Shown piece by piece: positions 18,411 through 27,689 of a stretch of DNA of 41,951 bases. Origin of the DNA: a bacterium (GTDB lineage: Bacteria > Bacteroidota > Bacteroidia > Cytophagales > Cyclobacteriaceae). Each line of letters begins with the position of its first letter. Positions within the stretch are counted from its first letter, which is position 1. A program made the translations under genes and the position numbers. The DNA lies in NCBI GenBank assembly GCA_024743255.1, contig JANSWY010000038.1:1-41951 (forward strand), given 5' to 3'. The notes under the pieces are model-generated. The model was not told the origin of the DNA and made no database searches. It was given only the letters and a program-made list of their open reading frames with translations.

Positions 18411-21401
18411 ATGAAGAAAGTATTAAATATCAGATGTCTTATGCTGTTGCTGATGTTTGGCTTGGCGATTCATGCCAAAGCTCAAACATTGGTGACTGGG
18501 GTAGTTTCAGATCCAAATGATGGATTTGGTCTGCCAGGAGTAAACGTGCTCATAAAAGGCACATCCAGTGGTACTGTTACAGATGCCACAGGAGCATACC
18601 AAATTGAAGTTCCGGATGGTGGTATTCTTGTATTCTCATTTGTGGGATACCAAACAAAGGAAGTAGAAGTTGGAAGTAGAAGCGTAGTTGATGTAGGCCT
18701 GGAAGTAGATATTCAGCAACTTTCCGAGGTTGTAGTTATTGGTTACGGAACCCAACAAAAAGAGGATCTGACAGGGGTAGTTACTGCTGTAGATTCAAAG
18801 GATTTTAACGGTGGTGCGATTGTTAGTCCGGAAAATTTGATTAGTGGGAAAGTAGCTGGAGTTCAAATCACTCAAAACAGTGGTGAACCAGGTGGTCAAA
18901 CAACTATCAGAATAAGAGGTGGAACTTCCATCAATGCGAGTAATGAACCTTTATTTGTAATTGATGGGGTGCCGATTGATAATTCCGCTCACAATCCAGG
19001 TGGATTCAGTGGTGGAAGAAATCCATTGAATACGATCAATCCAAATGACATTGAAACTTTTACTGTACTTAAGGATGCGTCTGCAACCGCAATTTATGGT
19101 TCCAGAGGTGCGAATGGTGTAATTATCATTACTACTAAAAAAGGTAAAGCAGGATCACAAGAGAATTTCTCATATTCTGGATGGGCCTCTGTTGCAAACC
19201 CGTTAGATCAGGTTGATGTTTTGGATGGACCTCAGTTTACTCAAATTGTTTCTGAGCAAGCACCAGGCAAATTAAATCAGGTATTTACTCAGGATACTGA
19301 TTGGCAAGATTTGGTTACAAGATCTGCAATCGGACAAAATCACTCAGTAAGTTTTGGTGGTGGATCTGTTAATAGCGGATTCAGAGCTTCTATTGGTTAC
19401 TTAAACCAGGAAGGAACAATTAAAACATCTAAAACTGAAAGGTTAAGTCTTAACCTTAATTACAATCAAAAGCTTTTTGATGATGCATTGAATCTGGACA
19501 TGAATATCAAGTCTTCAAGAACCGAAGACAGATATAATCCAGGTGGAGCAATAGGAAATGCAGCTAGCTTCATGCCTACTCAGCCTATTTTTGACGCAAA
19601 TAGTCCATGGGGAGGATATTGGGAATACCAAAGTAATCTTGGTGCAAAGAACCCAGTGTCAGAGATCAATCAGACACAGGATTTTGGGGAGTCAATTAGA
19701 AATATTGGAAACATTGCTGCAACATTCAACGCACCTTGGATTGAAGGTTTATCTGCTAAGTTGAACCTTGGATTTGATGCTTCAAATGGGGAAAGAAGAA
19801 GATTTCTTCCAACAACTTTAAGAAGCCAGGCTTCTGATAGCGCAGAGGTGAGAATTGAGAACTTCACAAGATTAAATACGCTATTAGATTTCTATTTAAA
19901 CTATAAGCAAAAGTTTGGAGATAATTCACTTGACTTAACTGCTGGTTATTCCTATCAGGATTTTGATAACTCATTCCCATCATTCAGAGCATGGGGAATT
20001 GGAACTGATATCTTCGGTTTCAACAATCCAGCATCAGCAACTCAGTCTCAGACCAGAAACTTTGTTCTTGAGAACAGACTGATTTCATTCTGGGGTAGAG
20101 TTAACTACTCTTACAGTGGAAAATACATGGCAACTTTCACACTGAGAAGAGATGGTTCATCCAAGTTTGGTCCTTCAAACAGATGGGGTCTGTTCCCTTC
20201 AGCAGCAGTTGCCTGGAGAATTATCGAGGAGCCATTCCTTGCTAATAGCTCTGTGTTCTCTGACCTGAAAATTAGATTTGGATGGGGTATCACAGGTAAC
20301 CAGGATATCATTGATTATGGTTACATACCAACTTACACATTATCAGATAATGCTGCTCAAATCCAGTTTGGAGATGAGTTTATCAACACATATCGTCCAA
20401 ATGGTTACGATGCAGGCTTGAAATGGGAAGAAACTACTTCTTACAATCTAGGACTTGATTTCGGTTTACTAGATGGTAGATTGAATGGATCAGTTGAGCT
20501 TTATCAGAAGAATACTAATGATTTGCTGTTCGAAGTATCTGTTCCAGCACTTACAAACCTTACAAATAGAATTATCACAAACATTGGTGAAATGCAAAAC
20601 AGAGGAGTTGAGCTTTCTCTTGATGCATTCGCAGTTGATAATTCAGTAGTGAAGTGGAATGTGGGAATAAACTTAGCCTACAACGAGAATGAAATCCTAA
20701 ACCTTGATGGTTCTGATGATCCTGAGTTCTTAGGTTTCCTCACTGGTGGTATTAGCGGAGGAGTTGGTAACACAATTCAGATCTTGAGAGTAGGTCAGGC
20801 GGTGAATTCATTCTTCATCTATGAGCATCAATTGGATGCAGATGGTAATCCGATTACTGATGTGGATAGTGAAGGAAATACCAGAGATCTCACTGAAATC
20901 TATGTTGATCAGAATGATGATGGAACTATCGATGATAATGATAAGCTATTCGATAAGAACCCAGCCCCAGATCTTATTGCTGGACTTACTTCGCAATTAG
21001 CTGTGAACAACTTCGATTTAAGCTTTACACTTAGAGGTAATTTTGGAGGATATGTTTACAATAATGTGGCTTCAAGTACTGGTAATTACAGTAGAGTAAT
21101 TTCTGATATCACTTTGGGTAACATGCATAGTTCTGTTCTTGAAACTGGGTTTACAGAGCCTCAACTATTCTCTGACTACTACCTGGAAAAAGCATCATTC
21201 ATCAGAATTGATAACCTGACTCTTGGATACAATGTCCCGCAAATAGCAGATAGGCTGAATATGAGAATTTATGGTACAGTTCAGAATCTATTCACTTTCA
21301 CGGATTACTCTGGGTTGAACCCTGAAATTGCTTCAGGTATTGACGGAAACATCTATCCAATATCCAGAACATTCATTTTAGGCTTAAACCTTGACTTTTA
21401 A
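18411..21401 (+). CDS. susC: SusC-type TonB-dependent outer-membrane transporter
   Basis: 996 residues, the usual length. A signal peptide (about 1-24, ending AKAQ) leads into a carboxypeptidase-like beta-sandwich (VTGVVSDPNDGFGLPGVNVLIKG to about 110), then a TonB-box-like segment (LSEVVVIGYGTQ). A plug domain (about 120-235) carries IRIRGGTSIN, PLFVIDGVP, SATAIYGSRGANGVIIITTK; the 22-strand barrel follows and ends in phenylalanine (LGLNLDF). With SusD it imports oligosaccharides too large for porins, powered by TonB. susD begins 2 nt past its stop. The substrate is inferred to be an alpha-glucan from the flanking SusE-like and GH13 genes. Confidence 0.93.
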   Translation: MKKVLNIRCLMLLLMFGLAIHAKAQTLVTGVVSDPNDGFGLPGVNVLIKGTSSGTVTDATGAYQIEVPDGGILVFSFVGYQTKEVEVGSRSVVDVGLEVDIQQLSEVVVIGYGTQQKEDLTGVVTAVDSKDFNGGAIVSPENLISGKVAGVQITQNSGEPGGQTTIRIRGGTSINASNEPLFVIDGVPIDNSAHNPGGFSGGRNPLNTINPNDIETFTVLKDASATAIYGSRGANGVIIITTKKGKAGSQENFSYSGWASVANPLDQVDVLDGPQFTQIVSEQAPGKLNQVFTQDTDWQDLVTRSAIGQNHSVSFGGGSVNSGFRASIGYLNQEGTIKTSKTERLSLNLNYNQKLFDDALNLDMNIKSSRTEDRYNPGGAIGNAASFMPTQPIFDANSPWGGYWEYQSNLGAKNPVSEINQTQDFGESIRNIGNIAATFNAPWIEGLSAKLNLGFDASNGERRRFLPTTLRSQASDSAEVRIENFTRLNTLLDFYLNYKQKFGDNSLDLTAGYSYQDFDNSFPSFRAWGIGTDIFGFNNPASATQSQTRNFVLENRLISFWGRVNYSYSGKYMATFTLRRDGSSKFGPSNRWGLFPSAAVAWRIIEEPFLANSSVFSDLKIRFGWGITGNQDIIDYGYIPTYTLSDNAAQIQFGDEFINTYRPNGYDAGLKWEETTSYNLGLDFGLLDGRLNGSVELYQKNTNDLLFEVSVPALTNLTNRIITNIGEMQNRGVELSLDAFAVDNSVVKWNVGINLAYNENEILNLDGSDDPEFLGFLTGGISGGVGNTIQILRVGQAVNSFFIYEHQLDADGNPITDVDSEGNTRDLTEIYVDQNDDGTIDDNDKLFDKNPAPDLIAGLTSQLAVNNFDLSFTLRGNFGGYVYNNVASSTGNYSRVISDITLGNMHSSVLETGFTEPQLFSDYYLEKASFIRIDNLTLGYNVPQIADRLNMRIYGTVQNLFTFTDYSGLNPEIASGIDGNIYPISRTFILGLNLDF

Positions 21402-21403
21402 AC

Positions 21404-22987
21404 ATGAGACACATGAAAATTCAAAAAATATTCATTCTGGGTTTGGTCATGCTGGGTTTTTCGGCCTGCACAGACCTGGATCTTGAACCGCAAAGTACTG
21501 TAAATGGTGCTGTTGTATATGACGATCCAGCTGCTTATAAAGCTGTTTTGGCAAGAATATATGCTGGTCTTTCAGTAAGTGGTCAGATTGGACCTGCTGG
21601 AGATGCAGATATTAAAGGTATTGATGAAGGTTTCTCTAATTACCTAAGACAATACTGGAAAGCTCAGGAATTAACAACTGATGAAGCTGTTATTGCCTGG
21701 GGAGATGAAGGACTACCCGATTATCACGAACATAGCTGGAATTCCAGTAATCAGTTTGTTACTGCGATGTACAGCAGAATTTTCTATCAGGTTTCTATTG
21801 CGAATGAATTTCTAAGAGAAACTACAGAAGATAAATTAGACGAAAGAGGTGAGTCAGATGCTACCAGAGCTGAGGTTGCTCAATATAGAGCTGAAGCCAG
21901 ATTTTTAAGAGCTTTATCTTACTGGCATGGGCTGGATATGTTCGGAAATATCCCATTTGCTACTGAGGAGAACGAAGTTGGTTCTGACGCTCCAGAGCAA
22001 GTTTCTAAGCAGTTTGTATTTGATTTCATTGAGTCCGAACTTCTTGAAATAATCGATGCACTTCCTGAGGCTGGCCAATCTCAGTATGGTAGAGTTGACA
22101 GAGCAGCAGCATGGATGGTGTTGGCTAAATTATATCTGAATGCTGAAGTATATATTAACCAGGACAGATATGCAGAAAGCCTTCAGTACTCCGAGCTTAT
22201 CATCAATTCAGGAGCTTATAGCCTGGATAACACCTATGTAGAAACATTCTTAGCTGATAATCAGAATTCTAACGAGACAATTTTCGCTGTGACTTTTGAT
22301 GGGGAACACACTCAAACCTGGGGTGGTATGACTTTTCTTGTTCATGCTGCTGTAGGAGGAGATATGGATCCTGCTGAGTTTGGAGTGAATGGCGGATGGT
22401 GGGGACTGAGAACCACCAGTGCATTGGTTGATCTCTTTCCGGATGAAACTGGTACAGCAGATAAAAGAGCGATGTTCTTTACTACTAATCAGACTAAAGC
22501 TATTGGTTCTATCACAGCATTCAATGATGGATATGCCATCACTAAATACAAGAATGTTACTTCTGATGGAAATCCTGGTGTTGATGATGACTTTGTAGAT
22601 ACTGATTTTCCAATGTTCAGACTTTCAGATGTGTACTTAATGTACGCGGAAGCTCACCTTAGGGGTGGTGGAGGTTCTCTTGGTTTAGCTGTTGACTATG
22701 TGAATGATATCAGACAAAGAGGTTATGAAGATAATTCCGGTGATATCACTTCAGGAGATTTGACATTAGACTTCATTTTGGATGAAAGATCAAGAGAATT
22801 GTATTGGGAAGGTCACAGAAGAACTGACTTAATCAGATTTGATCAATTCACAGCAAATGGCATCTGGCCTTGGAAAGGAAATGTAGATGTTGGAGCAGAA
22901 ACAGAGACTTTCAGAGATCTGTTTCCAATTCCGGCAACTGAGTTAATTGCCAATCCTAAATTGGAACAAAACGACGGATATCAGTAA
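21404..22987 (+). CDS. susD: SusD/RagB-family nutrient-binding lipoprotein
   Basis: 527 residues. The lipobox is FSAC with C22 (C19 if the ATG at 21413 is used). The family pattern after the signal is present: CTDLDLEPQSTV, then helical TPR-like segments (AEARFLRALSYWHGLDMFGNIP), DRAAAWMVLAKLYLNAE, the PMFRLSDVYLMYAEA motif and the C-terminal DERSRELYWEGHRRTDLIRF. SusD caps the SusC barrel and delivers oligosaccharides to it. The 2-nt gap to susC implies co-transcription. A hairpin at 23025-23050 separates it from the amylase gene. Confidence 0.93.
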   Translation: MRHMKIQKIFILGLVMLGFSACTDLDLEPQSTVNGAVVYDDPAAYKAVLARIYAGLSVSGQIGPAGDADIKGIDEGFSNYLRQYWKAQELTTDEAVIAWGDEGLPDYHEHSWNSSNQFVTAMYSRIFYQVSIANEFLRETTEDKLDERGESDATRAEVAQYRAEARFLRALSYWHGLDMFGNIPFATEENEVGSDAPEQVSKQFVFDFIESELLEIIDALPEAGQSQYGRVDRAAAWMVLAKLYLNAEVYINQDRYAESLQYSELIINSGAYSLDNTYVETFLADNQNSNETIFAVTFDGEHTQTWGGMTFLVHAAVGGDMDPAEFGVNGGWWGLRTTSALVDLFPDETGTADKRAMFFTTNQTKAIGSITAFNDGYAITKYKNVTSDGNPGVDDDFVDTDFPMFRLSDVYLMYAEAHLRGGGGSLGLAVDYVNDIRQRGYEDNSGDITSGDLTLDFILDERSRELYWEGHRRTDLIRFDQFTANGIWPWKGNVDVGAETETFRDLFPIPATELIANPKLEQNDGYQ

Positions 22988-23024
22988 CCGTCATCTACTT
23001 CATATTACTTATATTGGGGAAATT

Positions 23025-23050
23025 GAGGAGTCTTTTATTAAAGGCTCTTC
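23025..23050 (+). terminator. Hairpin between susD and the amylase gene (terminator or partial attenuator)
   Basis: An 11-bp stem with two G-U pairs (23025-23035 and 23040-23050) and a TATT loop is followed by TTTCTACTCCTTCC. The T-tract is imperfect, so it may end only part of the transcripts and lower amylase expression relative to susCD. Confidence 0.5.
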
Positions 23051-23084
23051 TTTCTACTCCTTCCTTATTAACCCATAACTTATT

Positions 23085-24968
23085 ATGCAAAAGAGTTTAG
23101 TTCTGCCAATTCTACTCGTGATATTTTTTGTGTCATGTACCAACAAACCATCTTCTCAAAATTCTAATAATGAACCAGCAATCTCCGATGTTCCGGAATG
23201 GGCCCAAAATGCTATTTGGTATCAAATTTTTGTGGAACGATTCAGAAACGGTGATGAATCAAATGACCCAACCAAAGAAGACATCAAAGGAGCTGATCCC
23301 GAGTATATTCCAGAAAACTGGAGTGTGACAAGATGGGGTCAGGACTGGTATAAAAAAGAAGACTGGCAGGCAAATTCAAAAGCTAATGGGTTTTATCATG
23401 TGATACAGCAAAGAAGATACGGAGGGGATCTTCAGGGAATCCTTGATAAGTTAGATTACATAGACTCACTTGGGATAAATGCAGTTTATTTTAATCCTAT
23501 TAACGATTCTCCTTCGCTTCATAAGTATGACGCAAGAAACTACAGACACATAGACAGAAACTTTGGTCCGGATCCGCGAAAAGATGCGGATTTGATAGAA
23601 ACAGAGGAGCCTTCAAATCCCTCAACATGGAAGTGGACTGCAGCAGATAAGCAATTCCTTGAGGTTGTAAAGGCATTCCATGCTAGAGGAATCAAAGTGA
23701 TCATGGATTATTCATGGAATCATACCGGGACACAATTTTGGGCAATCAAGGACATTAAGGAGAACGGAGAGGATTCAAAGTATAAAGATTGGTTTAACGT
23801 AAAATCATTTGATAACCCACAAACTGATGAAAATGAATTTGAATATGAAGGATGGGCTGGGTATCGATTTATGCCAGTTGTAAACAAAGACATTATTCCT
23901 GAAGATGATGAACAAATGCCGTTTGAAGGAAATATCCATTCGGAATCATTAAAGAATCACATTTTCAATGTTAGCAAAAGATGGCTGGATCCAAATGGTG
24001 ATGGAAATCCTGAGGATGGAGTAGATGGATTCAGACTTGATGTTGCCGGAGAGGTGCCAATGGGTTTTTGGAGAGACTACAGAAAAATTGTGAAATCCAT
24101 TAATTCTGAGGCTTATATTGTTGGAGAAATTTGGTGGCTTGAATGGCCAGAGAAATTTCTGGGACCTCAACCATTCCTAAAAGGAGATCAATTCGATGCG
24201 ATTATGAATTATTGTTGGTATAGATTGTCTCGTGGATTTTTTGCTCAGGCAGAGCCGCTGAAAACACCATCTGAATTTGTAGCGGGTATTCAAAATATCA
24301 ATAAGAATATCAGTGAGCCAACATTAAGGGCAATGATGAATATGTCAGCCAGCCATGATTCACCACGGCTTTCCACTTCACTATACAACAAAACCATGTA
24401 TAAGTATGAAGCAAAACCATCTGATAATCCTGATTACAAAATTGAAAAACCTGATAATCTGACACTTCAGGAGCAGAAACTATTCTTAATATCTCAATTC
24501 ACTTTTCAAGGCTCACCACAAATCTGGAATGGCGATGAAATTGGAATGTGGGGTGCCGATGATCCTGATTGCAGAAAACCAATGGTCTGGGATGACATTC
24601 AGTATGATGATGAAAACACACATTTCGTCGAAGGTAAATGGCGAAGGGTTGATAAAGTAGAACAAGACAAGGAATTGCTTGAGTTCTACAAGAAAATCAT
24701 CGGCATCAGAAAAGATAATTCAGTGCTGTCCATGGGGGATTTAAGATTCAATATTGTAGATGATGAAAAGATGCTTTTAGGCTATGTCAGGTCTAATGGT
24801 TCTGAGGAAATTCAAGTGATTTTTAATCGCTCCTCCCTAAGCCAGGAAGTGCAGATTCCAAAAACCGCCAATTATCTTGATTTAATCGAAAATAAGCCCG
24901 TTTCAGAGGATGTCAGTTCAGTTATTTTGAAGCCAATTTCTGCCATTATCCTTAAGAAACAGCAGTAA
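23085..24968 (+). CDS. GH13 alpha-amylase / neopullulanase-like lipoprotein
   Basis: 627 residues with a lipoprotein signal (FVSC, C18), so membrane-anchored. The GH13 barrel is complete: region I is VIMDYSWNHTG (the usual VxNH replaced by SWNH), region II GFRLDVAGEV with nucleophile D319, region III VGEIWW with acid/base E348, and region IV SHDSPR with D425. A C-terminal beta domain ends at the stop. It cuts alpha-1,4 (possibly alpha-1,6) bonds in starch, pullulan or cyclodextrins. No run of acidic residues follows C18 (TNKPSSQ), unlike the SusE-like protein, so a periplasmic-facing position is possible. It is the last gene of the glucan locus. Confidence 0.9.
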   Translation: MQKSLVLPILLVIFFVSCTNKPSSQNSNNEPAISDVPEWAQNAIWYQIFVERFRNGDESNDPTKEDIKGADPEYIPENWSVTRWGQDWYKKEDWQANSKANGFYHVIQQRRYGGDLQGILDKLDYIDSLGINAVYFNPINDSPSLHKYDARNYRHIDRNFGPDPRKDADLIETEEPSNPSTWKWTAADKQFLEVVKAFHARGIKVIMDYSWNHTGTQFWAIKDIKENGEDSKYKDWFNVKSFDNPQTDENEFEYEGWAGYRFMPVVNKDIIPEDDEQMPFEGNIHSESLKNHIFNVSKRWLDPNGDGNPEDGVDGFRLDVAGEVPMGFWRDYRKIVKSINSEAYIVGEIWWLEWPEKFLGPQPFLKGDQFDAIMNYCWYRLSRGFFAQAEPLKTPSEFVAGIQNINKNISEPTLRAMMNMSASHDSPRLSTSLYNKTMYKYEAKPSDNPDYKIEKPDNLTLQEQKLFLISQFTFQGSPQIWNGDEIGMWGADDPDCRKPMVWDDIQYDDENTHFVEGKWRRVDKVEQDKELLEFYKKIIGIRKDNSVLSMGDLRFNIVDDEKMLLGYVRSNGSEEIQVIFNRSSLSQEVQIPKTANYLDLIENKPVSEDVSSVILKPISAIILKKQQ

Positions 24969-25058
24969 AATCTAATTCATCAGCCATTATGTCATGATTT
25001 TCCACTTTGGCAAAGTAATTGTCGGCTGCCATGGAGTAAAATATAGTATAAATTATCC

Positions 25059-25631
25059 ATGGGAAAAGAGAAAACTGTGTCACAAGAAGAGAATCTTGAA
25101 AATGAAGTTGTAAAGGATCAGGAAACAGAGGTTTCTGGAGAAGAGTCAACTGAAGCAAAAGAGGAGAAAGCAGAGATTTCTGAGCTTGACAAAGTGAAAG
25201 CAGAGTTAGCTGAGCAAAAGGATAAATACCTTCGCATGTATTCCGAGTTTGAGAACTTCAGAAGAAGAACTGCTAAGGAAAAATTAGAATTAGTAAAAAC
25301 AGCAAACGAGGAACTTGTTTTGCAATTGCTTCCTGTAGTTGACGATTTTGAAAGAGCTGATAAATCTTTCAATGACGAAACTGAAATCAAAGCCTTCAAA
25401 GAAGGAATGGACTTGATCCAAAACAAGTTCGTTAAGGCAATAGAAGCTAAAGGCGTTAAGAAGATAAAAGTTGAAGCTGGTGATGACTTCAATGATGAGT
25501 ATCATGAAGCAATTACAAGGATTCCTGCTCCAGAAGAGAAGTTAAAAGGGAAAATTGTGGATTGCATTGAAAATGGTTACTCTCTTGGTGACAAAGTAAT
25601 CAGGTTCGCTAAAGTTGTAACGGGAGAATAA
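25059..25631 (+). CDS. grpE: GrpE nucleotide exchange factor
   Basis: 190 residues. GrpE releases ADP from DnaK. The long acidic N-terminal tail (1-40) is followed by a coiled coil with [20 protein letters not shown], the family signature around [11 protein letters not shown], and the beta-wing ending in [17 protein letters not shown]. dnaJ starts 1 nt after its stop; dnaK is not in the window. No CIRCE-type inverted repeat is seen upstream. A 13-nt palindrome, ACTTTG-G-CAAAGT (25005-25017), sits 41 nt before the start. Confidence 0.93.
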   Translation: MGKEKTVSQEENLENEVVKDQETEVSGEESTEAKEEKAEISELDKVKAELAEQKDKYLRMYSEFENFRRRTAKEKLELVKTANEELVLQLLPVVDDFERADKSFNDETEIKAFKEGMDLIQNKFVKAIEAKGVKKIKVEAGDDFNDEYHEAITRIPAPEEKLKGKIVDCIENGYSLGDKVIRFAKVVTGE

Positions 25632-25632
25632 C

Positions 25633-26751
25633 ATGTCGAAAAGAGATTATTACGAAGTACTTGGAGTTGACAAATCGGCTAGTGCGGATGAGATAAAGAA
25701 GGCATACCGAAAGGTTGCAATCAAATTTCACCCGGACAAGAACCCAGACAACCCTGAAGCTGAAGATAAATTTAAAGAAGCTGCGGAGGCATATGAGATA
25801 TTGTCTAATCCTGAAAAGAAACAAGCTTATGATCGCTTCGGTCATCAGGGTGTAGGTGGTGCTGCCGGGGGCGGTTTCGGTGGTGGAATGAATATGGAAG
25901 ACATATTCAGTCAGTTCGGTGATATCTTCGGTGGGGGAAGCCCCTTTGAAAGTTTCTTTGGCGGTGGAGGCCGTGGTGGCAGAAGAGTCAGAAAAGGCAC
26001 AAATCTTCGAATTAAACTTAAGCTCAATCTTGAGGAGATTGCACATGGCGCAGAGAAGAAAATAAAAGTAAATAGACTGGTCACAGCGGAAGGTGTTACT
26101 TTCAAATCTTGCCCTTCGTGTAACGGAACAGGACAAGTCAGAAAAGTTGTGAACACGATGCTTGGGCAGATGGTCTCATCATCTACATGTCCAACATGTA
26201 GTGGTTCAGGACAAGTTGTTGATCAAAGACCTCCAGGAGTTGATGGATCGGGTCTGAAACAACAGGAGGAAGTGATTAGTATTAAAATACCTGCAGGTGT
26301 TACTGAGGGGATGCAACTTTCCATGTCCAACAAAGGAAATGAAGCTCCAAATGGAGGTGTACCTGGTGATCTTTTGATAGTTATAGAGGAAGTTGAACAT
26401 GACGTTCTTACCAGAGATGGAAACAACATTGTATTCGATCAATATTTGAGCTTTATCGACGCTGCGTTGGGTACATCAGTAGAGGTACCTACAATTGATG
26501 GCAAAGTGAAAATTAAGATCGATGCTGGTACTCAAAGCGGAAAGATTTTAAGATTAAGAAATAAAGGGATTAAAGACATAAATGGTTACGGTAAAGGTGA
26601 TCAGTTAATTCACATAAATGTCTGGACACCAAAGAGTTTGAGTAAGGAAGAGAAGGAAATACTTGAGAGTTTAAGAGGATCAAGCAACTTCGAACCTAAG
26701 CCATCAAAATCAGAGAAAGGATTCTTCGAGAAAATGAAAGAATTTTTCTAG
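25633..26751 (+). CDS. dnaJ: DnaJ (Hsp40) with two zinc motifs
   Basis: 372 residues. The J-domain (1-70) has the HPD triad at 33-35; a Gly/Phe-rich linker (72-118) and the two C-terminal beta domains follow. The zinc region holds only two CxxCxGxG motifs (C160/C163 and C186/C189) instead of four, enough for one zinc site. The segment between them and the C-terminal domain is replaced by a short [11 protein letters not shown] linker. Similar two-motif DnaJ proteins occur in other Bacteroidota, as I recall, so this is a lineage trait rather than damage. The two Cys motifs and the complete flanks argue against a deletion artefact. The stop is directly followed by a 13-bp hairpin. Confidence 0.93.
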   Translation: MSKRDYYEVLGVDKSASADEIKKAYRKVAIKFHPDKNPDNPEAEDKFKEAAEAYEILSNPEKKQAYDRFGHQGVGGAAGGGFGGGMNMEDIFSQFGDIFGGGSPFESFFGGGGRGGRRVRKGTNLRIKLKLNLEEIAHGAEKKIKVNRLVTAEGVTFKSCPSCNGTGQVRKVVNTMLGQMVSSSTCPTCSGSGQVVDQRPPGVDGSGLKQQEEVISIKIPAGVTEGMQLSMSNKGNEAPNGGVPGDLLIVIEEVEHDVLTRDGNNIVFDQYLSFIDAALGTSVEVPTIDGKVKIKIDAGTQSGKILRLRNKGIKDINGYGKGDQLIHINVWTPKSLSKEEKEILESLRGSSNFEPKPSKSEKGFFEKMKEFF

Positions 26752-26759
26752 CAAAAATT

Positions 26760-26800
26760 GCAACATGTCCTGTTAAATTTCGTTTGTCAGGACATGTTGC
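26760..26800 (+). other. 13-bp perfect hairpin spanning the dnaJ 3' end and the next start codon
   Basis: Arms 26760-26772 (GCAACATGTCCTG) and 26788-26800 (CAGGACATGTTGC) are exact complements with a 15-nt loop; two G-T and two A-T pairs extend it outward. It begins 9 nt after the dnaJ stop. The most likely ATG of the next gene (26794) lies in the right arm. No T-run follows closely, so it is not a textbook terminator. Confidence 0.8.
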
Positions 26801-27687
26801 GGTTGATTTTCACTTTTGGGCTAGGAATTTTAACATTAACTCAGGCACACAGCCAGCTCAGAAAGTTTTATTCATTGAAGGAAGATGGGTCATTTGACAC
26901 TGTCAAGTTGACACTGGAAGCTACATCCAGTACGTGTTTTGTTAGAACAGCAAAAAACAGTGATCCACTAAATATCTACGGTAATCCTGACCTGGAAAGG
27001 ATCAATCCGACTTACAAAGCAAAAATTCATCAAAATACTTGCAATGTCCAGCTTGGACTGGAAGAATTCGAAACAAGTAGCCTTGGTGAAGGATTCTCAT
27101 TCAGTACCATGTTTACCAGCAGTTCAACTAAAACCAACAAAGATTACTGGAAAATATATTTGACTGATTCTAAAGTTTATGACCTAAACATGAACTATGG
27201 AATTGGAGATGCAAATCTGGATTTGTCAGGTACTTCTGTGAGCAAAATCAAAATCAATACAGGAAGCGCTAATGTGAAAGCAGGATTCATGGACGGTTTA
27301 ATCAACGGTGTTGAAATGGATACTTTTTACGTAAAGGTAGACTTAGGTTCATTTGATGCACCAAAGCTGAATTTGATGAATGCCTCTACAGTTATAGCAG
27401 ACATTGGTTTTGGGAGTGCTAATCTGGATTTTAGTGGTAAGAATACAAAAAGGTGTGAAATCAAGACTACTGTTGGAGCAGGAAATCTGGACATCTTACT
27501 ACCGGAAGATGATGTTCCGATAATCATTTATGTCAAAGACTCACCACTTTGCGGCATTAAGCTGACCAAGGGCTTTGAGGAGGTAGAAGATAATGTGTTT
27601 GTCAATATGAGTTATTCCGAGGATGCGGAAAATCTAATGATTTTCGATGTAGATGTAGCACTTGGAAACGTATCATTTCACAGGTAG
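26794..27687 (+). CDS. Secreted toast-rack/LiaF-like beta-repeat protein, function unknown
   Basis: 297 residues from the ATG at 26794, which gives a clean signal peptide (MLRLIFTFGLGILTLTQAHSQ). The frame is open from a TTG at 26758, but that version puts 12 extra residues before the signal and reads through the hairpin. The second half is built of repeated beta-strand turns (GIGDANLDLSG, NTGSANVKAGF, DIGFGSANLDFSG, TVGAGNLDILLPED), the pattern of toast-rack / DUF4097-like solenoids found in envelope-stress proteins such as LiaF. No catalytic motif is seen. It follows dnaJ by 42 nt and could share its transcript, subject to the hairpin over its start. Confidence 0.7.
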   Translation: MLRLIFTFGLGILTLTQAHSQLRKFYSLKEDGSFDTVKLTLEATSSTCFVRTAKNSDPLNIYGNPDLERINPTYKAKIHQNTCNVQLGLEEFETSSLGEGFSFSTMFTSSSTKTNKDYWKIYLTDSKVYDLNMNYGIGDANLDLSGTSVSKIKINTGSANVKAGFMDGLINGVEMDTFYVKVDLGSFDAPKLNLMNASTVIADIGFGSANLDFSGKNTKRCEIKTTVGAGNLDILLPEDDVPIIIYVKDSPLCGIKLTKGFEEVEDNVFVNMSYSEDAENLMIFDVDVALGNVSFHR

Positions 27688-27689
27688 TA

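Noticed and set aside
25609-26136. Long minus-strand ORF across dnaJ.
   Set aside because: It lies antisense to the well-supported J-domain and zinc region and has low-complexity composition.
26758-26793. TTG-initiated extension of the toast-rack gene.
   Set aside because: It adds 12 residues in front of a good signal peptide and is read through the hairpin arm; the ATG at 26794 fits better.
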